Shown: positions 7,230 through 14,749 of the stretch, piece by piece
How the letters are laid out: every line of letters starts with the position of its first letter
Position numbering within the stretch: the stretch's first letter is position 1
Assembly (NCBI GenBank): GCA_018667995.1
Contig: JABIQT010000027.1
Coordinates: 1 to 18,285, forward strand
From: Candidatus Latescibacterota bacterium
GTDB taxonomy: Bacteria > JAAXHH01 > JABIQT01
Length of the DNA: 18,285 bases
Reading direction: 5' to 3'
Notes under the pieces: generated by a model
Told to the model about the DNA's origin: nothing
What the model saw: the letters and a program-made list of their open reading frames with translations, nothing else
Database searches by the model: none
Translations under genes and position numbers: made by a program

Positions 7230-9926
7230 TTACAGCATGATGGGATTTTCTTTATTCGGGTCCATCTCCATCTTCCTCATCGCCCGATTGACTTCCTCTC
7301 CTGTGATCTCACCATCACGTGCCAACGCGTGAAGTGTGGCGAGAACCACGTGGCGAGCATCTACCTCAAAGAAGTCTCGCAACTCGGCGCGGTTGCCACT
7401 TCTGCCGAACCCGTCCGTGCCCAAGGCGATGAGTGGTCTGGGAAACCATGAGCCTATGGAATCGGGTAATGCTTTAACGTAATCCGAGGCGGCGACAAAC
7501 ACCCCTTCTTCGTCGGAGATACACCTAGTTATGTAAGGTACACGCTGCTCCTCCTCAGGATGCATCATATTCCACCGATCCGCATCGGCGGCTTCGTTCT
7601 GCAGGCACTTGTAGCTGGTAATACTCCAGACATCGGCGGCGACACCGTGGCTTCGCTCCAACATGTCGGCTGCTCGAAGCACTTCGTTCAAAATAGCCCC
7701 ACTGCCAAAGAGTTGCGCACGGTGTTTGGGCTTCCGCTTAGTGGACTTTCGGAATCGATACATACCTTTGAGAATACCCTCTTTCAGATTCTCAATTTTA
7801 TCTGGCGGGTCCGGCATGGCATACGTCTCATTCATCACCGTGATGTAGTAGAACACACTCTCCTGTTCCTTGTACATTCGCCGAATGCCTTCTTCCACGA
7901 TGATAGCAAGTTCGTACGCATATGCGGGATCATAGGAAAGCAGGTTGGGTACGGGATAGGCGAGAAGGTGACTATTACCATCCTGATGTTGGAGACCTTC
8001 ACCGGCAAGAGTTGTCCGCCCGGAGGTCGCTCCGACTAAGAATCCGCGACAACGTAGATCCCCGGCAGCCCAGACAAGATCACCCACGCGTTGAAGACCA
8101 AACATGGAATAGAAGATGTAGAACGGTATTGTATTGATTCCGAAATTAGAGTACGCCGTTCCAGCGGCAATGAAGGTGGACATGGCTCCGGCTTCGTTGA
8201 TACCTTCCTCGATAATCTGTCCGCTTTTGGATTCATTGTAGAACATCAGACTATCGGCGTCTACCGGATCATAGAGCTGACCTACCGCCGAGTAGATCCC
8301 GGCCTGACTGAAGAGTGCTTCCATACCGAAGGTACGAGCCTCGTCAGGGACGATAGGAACGATCATCTTACCGACTACCTTATCCTTTAGCAATCGTGCC
8401 AGAATCCTCACGAAGGCCATGGTCGTCGACACTTCACGGTCCCCAGTGCCCACAAAGAACTCGTCAAACAACTGCTCATCTGCGGGAGCAACGGTCGTGG
8501 ACTGCGAACGGCGCTGGGGTATATACCCTCCGAGATCGGCTCGCCGCTTGTGCAGATATTTCATTTCTTCACTGTCCTCCGCGGGGCGATAAAACGGAAG
8601 ATCATCTATTACATCGTCCGGAATTGGTACGCCAAATCGGTCTCTGAATGCTCTCAGGTCGTCCGCGTCGACCTTCTTCTGCTGATGTGTTATATTCATC
8701 CCTTCGCCGCCGTCGCCCAGGCCGTATCCTTTGATGGTCTTAGCCAGGATTACCGTGGGTGCCCCCTTGTGTTCCACAGCCTGCTTGTAGGCATTGTAGA
8801 CTTTCACGGGATCATGACCTCCTCTACGAAGATCACGAAGCTGCTCGTCGGTAAGGTGCTCTACAAGTTTCAGAAGCCGCGGATCCTTTCCGAAGAACTT
8901 TTGCCGGATATACCCTCCCGACTCCACAGAGTACTTCTGATATTCGCCATCTACGGCGTCCCCCATCCGCTCTACAAGAACGCCTTCATGGTCCTGATTC
9001 AATAGAGAATCCCAATCGCTACCCCAGACCACTTTGATGACATTCCAACCAGCGCCATAGAAGATAGTTTCCAACTCTTGAATGATCTTGCCATTGCCTC
9101 TTACCGGGCCGTCTAGTCGTTGGAGATTGCAGTTGATTACGAAAATGAGGTTATCCAAGTTCTCTCGTGCAGCTACGCCAATGGCACCCAACGATTCGGG
9201 TTCGTCGCTCTCGCCGTCTCCCATAAATACCCAGATTTTCGAATCATTCCGCTCCTTGAGACCTCGATCCTCAAGGTATTTCATGAATCGTGCCTGGTAG
9301 ATCGCCATGATTGGACCCAACCCCATGGAAACTGTTGGAAATTCCCAGAAATCAGGCATTAACCAAGGATGCGGATAGGAAGAGAGTCCGTCGCGGTCGA
9401 CCTCGTGTCGGAAATTCTTGAGTTGCTCCTCTGTCAAGCGACCTTCCAGAAAACCACGCGCGTAAATCCCTGGAGAACCATGTCCCTGAAAGTAGACTCG
9501 GTCGCCATCATAGGCATTAGTTCGCGCTCTAAAGAAATGATTAAAACCGACTTCGTACAGCGTCGCAGCAGAGGCGTAGGTCGAGATATGACCGCCTATG
9601 GTACTGTCGTTACGATTTGCCCGAGCGACCATGGCAAGTGCATTCCACCGATTAATTCCTTTGATGCGCCGCTCAATAGCACGGTCACCCGGGAAGGAGA
9701 CCTGGTTATCGGGAGAGATAGTGTTGATATAAGGTGTATTTGTGCTATAGGGGGAGGTAATACCGGCACGGGCCGCGAGTGATTCGAGCGCCTGCAATAG
9801 ACGATAAACACGCTTGGGATCGCCCTGCGATATGACGTACTCCATAGAGTACAGCCACTCTTCAAGCTCTATCTGTTCTACATCCGTGTCCTGATCCTTA
9901 CTTCCGGGAGAATCCATAGTATCCAT
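7230..9926 (-). CDS. aceE: Pyruvate dehydrogenase E1 component, homodimeric AceE type
   Basis: AceE decarboxylates pyruvate with thiamine diphosphate and acetylates the E2 lipoyl arm. The 898-residue protein is close to the usual ~890 and matches the homodimeric E1 family from end to end. The ThDP/Mg motif starts at G236-D237-G238 (GDGESDEPES) and ends at the INCNLQRLDGPV segment (N265/N267). The mobile active-site loop is recognisable as KTIKGYGLGD...NITHQQKK with its conserved histidine. Other family landmarks are GHISTYASAATLYEVGFNHFF near residue 112 and FYNESKSGQIIEEGI in the second half. The ATG at 9926 has AGGAG ten bases upstream. The gene leads the aceE-aceF-lpd operon and has a good promoter at 9967-9995. 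No PdhR-like regulator gene is present in the window. Confidence 0.97.
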   Translation of the reverse strand: MDTMDSPGSKDQDTDVEQIELEEWLYSMEYVISQGDPKRVYRLLQALESLAARAGITSPYSTNTPYINTISPDNQVSFPGDRAIERRIKGINRWNALAMVARANRNDSTIGGHISTYASAATLYEVGFNHFFRARTNAYDGDRVYFQGHGSPGIYARGFLEGRLTEEQLKNFRHEVDRDGLSSYPHPWLMPDFWEFPTVSMGLGPIMAIYQARFMKYLEDRGLKERNDSKIWVFMGDGESDEPESLGAIGVAARENLDNLIFVINCNLQRLDGPVRGNGKIIQELETIFYGAGWNVIKVVWGSDWDSLLNQDHEGVLVERMGDAVDGEYQKYSVESGGYIRQKFFGKDPRLLKLVEHLTDEQLRDLRRGGHDPVKVYNAYKQAVEHKGAPTVILAKTIKGYGLGDGGEGMNITHQQKKVDADDLRAFRDRFGVPIPDDVIDDLPFYRPAEDSEEMKYLHKRRADLGGYIPQRRSQSTTVAPADEQLFDEFFVGTGDREVSTTMAFVRILARLLKDKVVGKMIVPIVPDEARTFGMEALFSQAGIYSAVGQLYDPVDADSLMFYNESKSGQIIEEGINEAGAMSTFIAAGTAYSNFGINTIPFYIFYSMFGLQRVGDLVWAAGDLRCRGFLVGATSGRTTLAGEGLQHQDGNSHLLAYPVPNLLSYDPAYAYELAIIVEEGIRRMYKEQESVFYYITVMNETYAMPDPPDKIENLKEGILKGMYRFRKSTKRKPKHRAQLFGSGAILNEVLRAADMLERSHGVAADVWSITSYKCLQNEAADADRWNMMHPEEEQRVPYITRCISDEEGVFVAASDYVKALPDSIGSWFPRPLIALGTDGFGRSGNRAELRDFFEVDARHVVLATLHALARDGEITGEEVNRAMRKMEMDPNKENPIML

Positions 9927-9966
9927 GCAGGGGCCGCTCCTGACCTTAACTTCAATAATTCTATGT

Positions 9967-9995
9967 AGTATATAATTGATTTTCCAAGCTTACAA
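9967..9995 (-). promoter_or_regulatory. Predicted sigma-70-type promoter of aceE-aceF-lpd
   Basis: On the minus strand a -35 TTGTAA (9990-9995) is followed, after a 17-base spacer, by a -10 TATACT (9967-9972). This places transcription start near 9960, about 34 bases before the aceE ATG. The spacer contains TTGGAAA at 9981-9987. The same heptamer lies in the same register in the promoter at 16792-16820. Confidence 0.65.
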
Positions 9996-10092
9996 ACATA
10001 AGAAATCCGACGATCTTCGTCAATCACATAATCAGATGAGCAGCCATCCCTGATCGCCGGTTTTTGGGTCTGTCGGAGATCCCATTTGGAGC

Positions 10093-10124
10093 TTGACAGA
10101 TATCGGTATTCGGATCAAGATAAT
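10093..10124 (+). promoter_or_regulatory. Candidate promoter of the sugar ABC transporter operon
   Basis: A perfect TTGACA lies at 10093-10098. The best -10 matches are CAAGAT at 10116-10121 (17-base spacer, poor match) or GATAAT at 10119-10124 (good match, 20-base spacer). Neither is ideal, which would fit an activator-dependent promoter. It lies about 75 bases upstream of the ATG at 10199, in the 272-base divergent gap shared with aceE. No riboswitch or clear operator was recognised in the rest of that gap. Confidence 0.4.
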
Positions 10125-10198
10125 CGATCGAATCACAAGTCTGTACAGGTCTTCCAAGTACCCATTTGTCGATCTGGTTCTTACTGGATAACCCGCCT

Positions 10199-12445
10199 AT
10201 GCACTATCTAAGATCACTTATTCTCGTTTCAATCCTTATCCTCGGAAACGGTGTTAATGCCAAGGCCCAGGAACCAGTGATTGTCACTTACTGGCGCCCG
10301 GCTTTTGACGTCGAACGAGACGCGACAATGCGCATGATCGAGGACTTTGAACGACAATATCCCCGGATCAAAATCAACATGGTGCCCACGTCCAGCTATG
10401 AGGAAAAGATCAAGACGGCTCTCGCAGGTGGTGTTGGCCCGGATATCATGGCAGTCGATGGCCCCCTCATCGCATTCTACGCTTATCAGGGGGCCCTGAT
10501 TCCGCTCGACGATTATTACACCCAAGCCAATCTAAGCGATTTCATTCCTGCTACGCTTGAGGAGATCACCTGGGACCAACATGTATGGACCGGGCCTCTG
10601 AACAACTCCAGTATAGCGGTTTACTACAATACGGAGATGTTTGAGCGGGCGGGTGTGACTCCGCCCCGGGAAATTGAAGACGCGTGGACCTGGGAGACAT
10701 TTGCAGCCAATGTGAGTAGCGTATCATCTGCTAACACAACAGGAGGGCGCAGCCCCCAGGGATTGTTGTTCGGGGTCGGCATCAATGAATTCGCCACCTA
10801 CGCTGAAATGCCGTGGTTGTGGCAAACTGACGGCGGGGTCCTGCGCCCGGACGGCATGCAGGCTTCCGGCTATCTCGACAGCCCGGCATCCGTCAGGGGT
10901 TTGACCGTATTCCAGGATCTCTACAGGCGCCACAAGATCGTATCTGTGGAAGAGATAACAGAAGGATTCCCATCGGGCAAGGCGGCATCGACCATTACCG
11001 GCCCCTGGAACATTCAGTTTTACCAGGAGCTCTATCCCGACCTGAAGTTTGGGATCATGCCATTGCCCCGCGATATCAAACAGGTCACGCCGTGCGGAAG
11101 CTGGCATATGGCTATTACCTCCCAATCCAAATATCCCGATGAAGCCTGGCTCTTTATCGACTGGATGACTGGAGTGGAGGGTAGTAAGAATTGGTACCAG
11201 GCCACAAATAACCTTCCTGCCCGCCATTCCACGTACCGTGCCTTTCCAGATCTCGAAGAATATCCCATGAGTATTTTTTCCGATCAGGTACGCTACACTG
11301 CCAGACCGCGCCCGGTGACACCCGTGTATCCGGTTGTAACTGATGCCGTAGCGCAGGCTTTTCAGAGTGCAGCCTACGGAGAACCACCCCGGGAAGTACT
11401 GGAGCGGGCAGCTATACGTATTGATGAAGAACTCGCGTTCGAATCGCTCGCGGCACGCGGCATGCAGTTTCCATCCATAATTCGATATGCGCTTATCATA
11501 TTGATTATATCGGGCGTGGTAATCGCCGCCGTTTCAATGGTCAAAATCATCCGTAAGAATGCAGTTGCTCTTCGAAGATCCGAGATGATCTGGGGATATG
11601 CATTGATTGCTCCTGCTATTGGAGGAATTCTGGTTTTCACTGTGATACCGATGGTTGTGGCCCTCTATTTGAGCTTTCATCACCCGTATGTTTTCCGGCC
11701 GGATCAATCAATGGCTTTTGTAGGCCTGGCCAACTATCGACATCTGTTATCAGATCCCTTGTTTTGGCAATCACTGATGAATTCTGGATACTTCGCCCTT
11801 GTTGTGGTACCTGTCCAAACAGCGACGGCCCTGGGATTGGCTTTGCTCATTCGCGAGAAAATTAAAGGAATAACCCTTTTCCGTAGCGCCTTCTTCGTGC
11901 CAGTGGTCACATCCATGGTCGTAGTCGCTATTATCTGGAAACTACTCTATAATGTCGATGCCGGGATCATCAATGGCCTACTGACACAGCTGGGACTTCC
12001 CAAACAGTTGTTTCTTGCGAGCACCTCACAGGCGATGCCGGCAATCATGGCCATGAGCGTCTGGAAAAGTTGCGGATTCTTCATGCTTATTTTCCTGGCG
12101 GGACTGCAGGCCATCCCGGACCAGCTGTACGAGGCGGCGATCGTCGACGGCGCCAGCCGGTGGCAGAGATTCCGACACGTAACGCTCCCCATGCTCAACC
12201 AGTCTATGCTCTTCGTACTGGTTATTACATCCATAGACGCCATGAAGCTCTTCGCGCCGATCTTCGTCATGACAAACGGCGGGCCGCTCAACTCCACAAA
12301 CGTGGTGGTGTACTATATCTACAAAGCAATGTTTCTATTTCTTAAAGTAGGTTACGCTTCAGCCATGGCATTTGTCCTATTTGGAATTATCCTTCTGCTC
12401 ACCCTTGTTCAGATGCGACTCCTGAAACGTGAATCGCTTTACTAG
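10199..12445 (+). CDS. Fused sugar ABC transporter substrate-binding protein and inner-membrane permease (MalE-MalF-type fusion)
   Basis: Numbered from the ATG at 10199 (748 residues). Residues 1-23 look like a signal sequence (hydrophobic core LILVSILILG, AKA-Q cleavage-like site). Residues ~24-420 are an extracellular solute-binding protein of the carbohydrate family: VTYWRPAFD, a GGVGPDIMAVDG segment, GKAASTITGPW, and WLFIDWMTG near the end. A transmembrane helix (~428-450) joins this to a MalF/UgpA-type permease (~465-748) carrying the EAA loop EAAIVDGASRWQRF...LP (645-664). That loop contacts the ATPase. In most CUT1 importers these are two proteins, so here the binding protein is covalently tethered. 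An in-frame TTG at 10166 would put 11 residues before the signal peptide and is less likely, although neither start has a strong Shine-Dalgarno sequence. The second permease follows after 20 bases. The ATPase is not encoded in the window. Confidence 0.88.
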   Translation: MHYLRSLILVSILILGNGVNAKAQEPVIVTYWRPAFDVERDATMRMIEDFERQYPRIKINMVPTSSYEEKIKTALAGGVGPDIMAVDGPLIAFYAYQGALIPLDDYYTQANLSDFIPATLEEITWDQHVWTGPLNNSSIAVYYNTEMFERAGVTPPREIEDAWTWETFAANVSSVSSANTTGGRSPQGLLFGVGINEFATYAEMPWLWQTDGGVLRPDGMQASGYLDSPASVRGLTVFQDLYRRHKIVSVEEITEGFPSGKAASTITGPWNIQFYQELYPDLKFGIMPLPRDIKQVTPCGSWHMAITSQSKYPDEAWLFIDWMTGVEGSKNWYQATNNLPARHSTYRAFPDLEEYPMSIFSDQVRYTARPRPVTPVYPVVTDAVAQAFQSAAYGEPPREVLERAAIRIDEELAFESLAARGMQFPSIIRYALIILIISGVVIAAVSMVKIIRKNAVALRRSEMIWGYALIAPAIGGILVFTVIPMVVALYLSFHHPYVFRPDQSMAFVGLANYRHLLSDPLFWQSLMNSGYFALVVVPVQTATALGLALLIREKIKGITLFRSAFFVPVVTSMVVVAIIWKLLYNVDAGIINGLLTQLGLPKQLFLASTSQAMPAIMAMSVWKSCGFFMLIFLAGLQAIPDQLYEAAIVDGASRWQRFRHVTLPMLNQSMLFVLVITSIDAMKLFAPIFVMTNGGPLNSTNVVVYYIYKAMFLFLKVGYASAMAFVLFGIILLLTLVQMRLLKRESLY

Positions 12446-12465
12446 GCGATTGGTCTGAAATCAAC

Positions 12466-13290
12466 ATGAAAAAAACCATCAGATACATATCGCTATCCAT
12501 CCTGGGATTTCTATTCCTGATACCATTTCTTTGGATGACCGTCTCGTCGTTGAAACCACAATCGGCTATTTTCGCTGACGCCTTTCCCCTTCGGTGGCAG
12601 GCATTCTGGGTTTCAGAACCGACATTCGAACACTATATCAAGGTCTTCACGGCGGTTCCCTTCGCCCGATACCTGCTCAATACACTCCTGATTTCTATCT
12701 CCGTCGCATTTGGAAGCTTACTGGTTGGGTCATTGGCGGCATACAGCTTTGCCCGACTCAGATTCCCGGGTCGGGATATACTGTTTATGGCCGTACTTTC
12801 TACCATGATTATTCCGGGGGAAGTCACATTCATGCCCCTATTCATGGTAATCCGGTCGCTCGGCTGGATAGACAGCTATGCCGCTCTCATCGTTCCACCG
12901 CTTTTCGGTGCATTTGGCATTTTTCTTCTGAGGCAGTTCTTCCGTGACATGCCCAGAGACCTTGAAGATTCGGCACGAATCGACGGCTGTTCAGTCCTCG
13001 GTATATACCGCCACATAACTATTCCACTCGCGAAATCAGCGCTGATCACTCTGGGGCTACTTTCATTCATGGGAGAGTGGGGAAGCTTTCTGTGGCCGCT
13101 GGTGGTAATGAACTCGCCGGAGAAGCAGGTAATCCAAGTAGGAATAGCGAACTTCACGACCACGTACGGTATCTACTGGGGGCGCATACTCGCTGGATCG
13201 GCGATGGCAACTATACCGGTCATAGTACTGTTTATGGCACTGCAACGGTACTACGTGCGCGGAATCACTATGACCGGGTTGAAAGGGTAA
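12466..13290 (+). CDS. Carbohydrate ABC transporter permease, MalG/UgpE type
   Basis: This is the second membrane subunit of the importer. The 274-residue protein is typical in length and has about six hydrophobic segments, beginning with YISLSILGFLFLIPFLWM. FARYLLNTLLIS and AAYSFARLRFPG are hallmarks of MalG-like permeases. The EAA-loop equivalent is EDSARIDGCSVLGIYRHITIP (167-187), where the Ala of EAA is replaced by Asp-Ser but the distal Gly of the IDG element is kept. It pairs with the fused binding protein/permease 20 bases upstream and the two would form the heterodimeric channel. The ATG at 12466 lacks a strong Shine-Dalgarno match, which suggests translational coupling. Substrate cannot be told from sequence alone; the adjacent aldolase/lyase gene points to a sugar or sugar acid. 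Confidence 0.92.
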   Translation: MKKTIRYISLSILGFLFLIPFLWMTVSSLKPQSAIFADAFPLRWQAFWVSEPTFEHYIKVFTAVPFARYLLNTLLISISVAFGSLLVGSLAAYSFARLRFPGRDILFMAVLSTMIIPGEVTFMPLFMVIRSLGWIDSYAALIVPPLFGAFGIFLLRQFFRDMPRDLEDSARIDGCSVLGIYRHITIPLAKSALITLGLLSFMGEWGSFLWPLVVMNSPEKQVIQVGIANFTTTYGIYWGRILAGSAMATIPVIVLFMALQRYYVRGITMTGLKG

Positions 13291-13294
13291 TCCG

Positions 13295-13492
13295 ATGGAG
13301 CTATACGGCCTTTTTCAGTGTGCATACTGCGGACAAGGAAATGAGATCTGCACGGATCTCTCTGCAGGCATATTTCAGTCCTACGTGGAGGACTGTCAAA
13401 CCTGCTGTCGGCCAAATATACTTTCGGTGGCATTTCATGAAACCGATACGGGCGACTGGGAAGTCTCCATCAGCTCAGAACTGGAATCTTAG
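13295..13492 (+). CDS. CPXCG-type small cysteine-rich protein
   Basis: The 65-residue protein matches the CPXCG-motif cysteine-rich family in length and layout. It has a C9-A-Y-C12-G pair near the N-terminus, a YVEDCQTCCRP block (C34, C37, C38) in the middle, and a short acidic tail. These cysteines probably bind a metal such as zinc. The usual CPYC is CAYC here. The family's function is not established. The gene begins four bases after the permease stop, with AAAGGG just upstream of the ATG, so it is transcribed and probably translationally coupled with the transporter genes. The conserved family pattern is the reason to accept such a short frame as real. Confidence 0.8.
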   Translation: MELYGLFQCAYCGQGNEICTDLSAGIFQSYVEDCQTCCRPNILSVAFHETDTGDWEVSISSELES

Positions 13493-13522
13493 ACTATTCA
13501 CCAATAAATACAGGAGCAAAGA

Positions 13523-14428
13523 ATGTCCGATCCCAATGATCACTGGCACGGCATTTTTACCATTCCGCAGACCCCGTTTACGGATAGGGGCCTGCTTGAC
13601 GTAGAAAGTCTTCGACGCGAAATCGATTTTTGCATTGATGCGGGAGCACATGGTATTGTGTACCCGGTCATGGTGAGCGAATTCTGGCTATTGTCCGACG
13701 ATGAACGCAAAGAGGCCATAGAGATTGTGGTGCGCCAGGCGGACGGGCGCATTCCTGTGATCGCCGGTGTCGCGGGAGTCAGCACAGAGGTGGCAGTAAT
13801 GTTCACTCGATTCTCCAGTGATATCGGAGCGGACGGAGCCATTGCCTTGCCGCCGTATGTAATCAAGCCGGACCTGAATGGTCTCATCGATTACTATTCG
13901 GCTGTCGCAGAAGCCATCGAAGGGCCCGTGTTCATCCAGAATTTTGATCCTCCCCTGGGATCCAGTCTTTCACCTCAGTTTGTTCAAAGCCTGCTGCTGG
14001 ATATCCCGAATGTCAGCTATGTGAAGGAAGAAATGATGCCCTGCGGACATTCCGTGTCTGCCCTGATGCAAACCTGTGGAGATGAATTGCACGGAGTGTT
14101 TACCGGTTTTAGTGGTCGTTGGTTTATCGACGAATTGAATCGTGGAGTGGCCGGCACCATGCCCGCCTGCCAGTTCACCGATGTCATGGTCTCGCTATAC
14201 GAACGCTATCGCTCGGGAAATGTAGAAGGTGCTCGAGAAGTACACTCCAAGGTATTGCCGCTACTGAGCATCGAGCAGCTGCATGGTGTTGTCTTCTGCA
14301 AGGAGATCTTAAAACGGAGGGGTGTGATCGACTCTACCTTCACACGTTGTCCCGGTAGCCTCGACCGGCACGACGCGGCGGAGATCGACAGATTGATGCG
14401 AGATATCGAGGAATTCTATCGGATTTAG
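13523..14428 (+). CDS. DapA/NanA-family (dihydrodipicolinate synthase / N-acetylneuraminate lyase-like) aldolase
   Basis: The 301-residue protein has the family's TIM-barrel pattern: IFTIPQTPFT at the N-terminus, SEFWLLSDDER after strand 2, IPVIAGV, GADGAIALPPY, and the Schiff-base lysine K168 in YVKEE. The family condenses or cleaves pyruvate and related keto acids. Two usual active-site features are changed. The Y-N-x-P segment that supplies the catalytic Tyr reads FIQNFDPP, with Q139 in its place, and the GTTGE pyruvate-binding loop reads VMVSE. It is therefore unlikely to be the lysine-pathway DapA and more likely a catabolic subfamily member of unknown substrate. The ATG at 13523 has AGGAG six bases upstream. 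It lies 30 bases after the cysteine-rich gene and ends the ABC transporter operon, so it may act on the imported compound. Confidence 0.85.
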   Translation: MSDPNDHWHGIFTIPQTPFTDRGLLDVESLRREIDFCIDAGAHGIVYPVMVSEFWLLSDDERKEAIEIVVRQADGRIPVIAGVAGVSTEVAVMFTRFSSDIGADGAIALPPYVIKPDLNGLIDYYSAVAEAIEGPVFIQNFDPPLGSSLSPQFVQSLLLDIPNVSYVKEEMMPCGHSVSALMQTCGDELHGVFTGFSGRWFIDELNRGVAGTMPACQFTDVMVSLYERYRSGNVEGAREVHSKVLPLLSIEQLHGVVFCKEILKRRGVIDSTFTRCPGSLDRHDAAEIDRLMRDIEEFYRI

Positions 14429-14749
14429 GTTGTAGAGCCTACATTCCTTCCAGTAACATCGGAGATCTGAAGCAAAGCAATGTGTTTCTGGGGCCCACAT
14501 TAGCTTTCTGGGGTCCGCGGACGTACGTAATGATCTTTACTCCAATGAAACCAGCGGCATCGGTGAATGACTTAGTGTGATCAACTAACCGATAATCTCT
14601 ATCATTCAGATATTCCGTCAATCGCCATAGCCCGAAGAACTATATCCCCCACATGGAGCTATTTGGAGATTACTGTAGAATCTCCCCAGCCTGTAATAGG
14701 CACGCGGAAGGCATAGAAGAGCTTGGCGCCGCCTGACTTCTACAATCTG
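14429..14749 (+). other. 321-base convergent intergenic region without a recognisable gene
   Basis: I see no convincing coding sequence here. It holds a weak hairpin right after the aldolase stop (TGTAG-AGC-CTACA, 14431-14443) followed by a pyrimidine-rich stretch. There are two near-identical 12-mers 20 bases apart (14485-14496 and 14505-14516), short palindromes GTCCGCGGAC (14513-14522) and ACGTACGT (14521-14528), and a seven-bp hairpin at 14665-14685. A minus-strand open frame of about 60 codons at 14439-14621 has no recognised motif and was not accepted as a gene. Confidence 0.6.
14665..14685. repeat. Perfect seven-bp inverted repeat (stem-loop) in the convergent gap
   Basis: GGAGATT (14665-14671) and AATCTCC (14679-14685) are exact inverted copies separated by a seven-base loop. 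The hairpin lies 65 bases beyond the stop codon of the minus-strand membrane protein gene. It lacks a T-run on either strand, so it is not a standard intrinsic terminator. It could still be a transcript end or RNA-stability structure. Confidence 0.4.

Noticed and set aside
9996-10092. Riboswitch or RNA gene in the aceE/ABC divergent gap
   Set aside because: No known riboswitch core or extended stem pattern could be recognised in these bases.
10166-10198. TTG start at 10166 for the binding-protein/permease fusion
   Set aside because: It would place 11 residues before a normal signal peptide, and no Shine-Dalgarno sequence lies in range.
10724-11227. 167-codon open frame on the minus strand
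   Set aside because: It is antisense to the well-supported binding-protein domain and has no recognisable features.
14439-14621. 60-codon minus-strand frame in the convergent gap
   Set aside because: No family motif, no good ribosome binding site and overlap with the repeat/palindrome cluster; most likely chance or a decayed remnant.
14665-14685. Intrinsic terminator for the membrane protein gene
   Set aside because: The stem is perfect, but no T-run follows on either strand, so it was recorded only as an inverted repeat.
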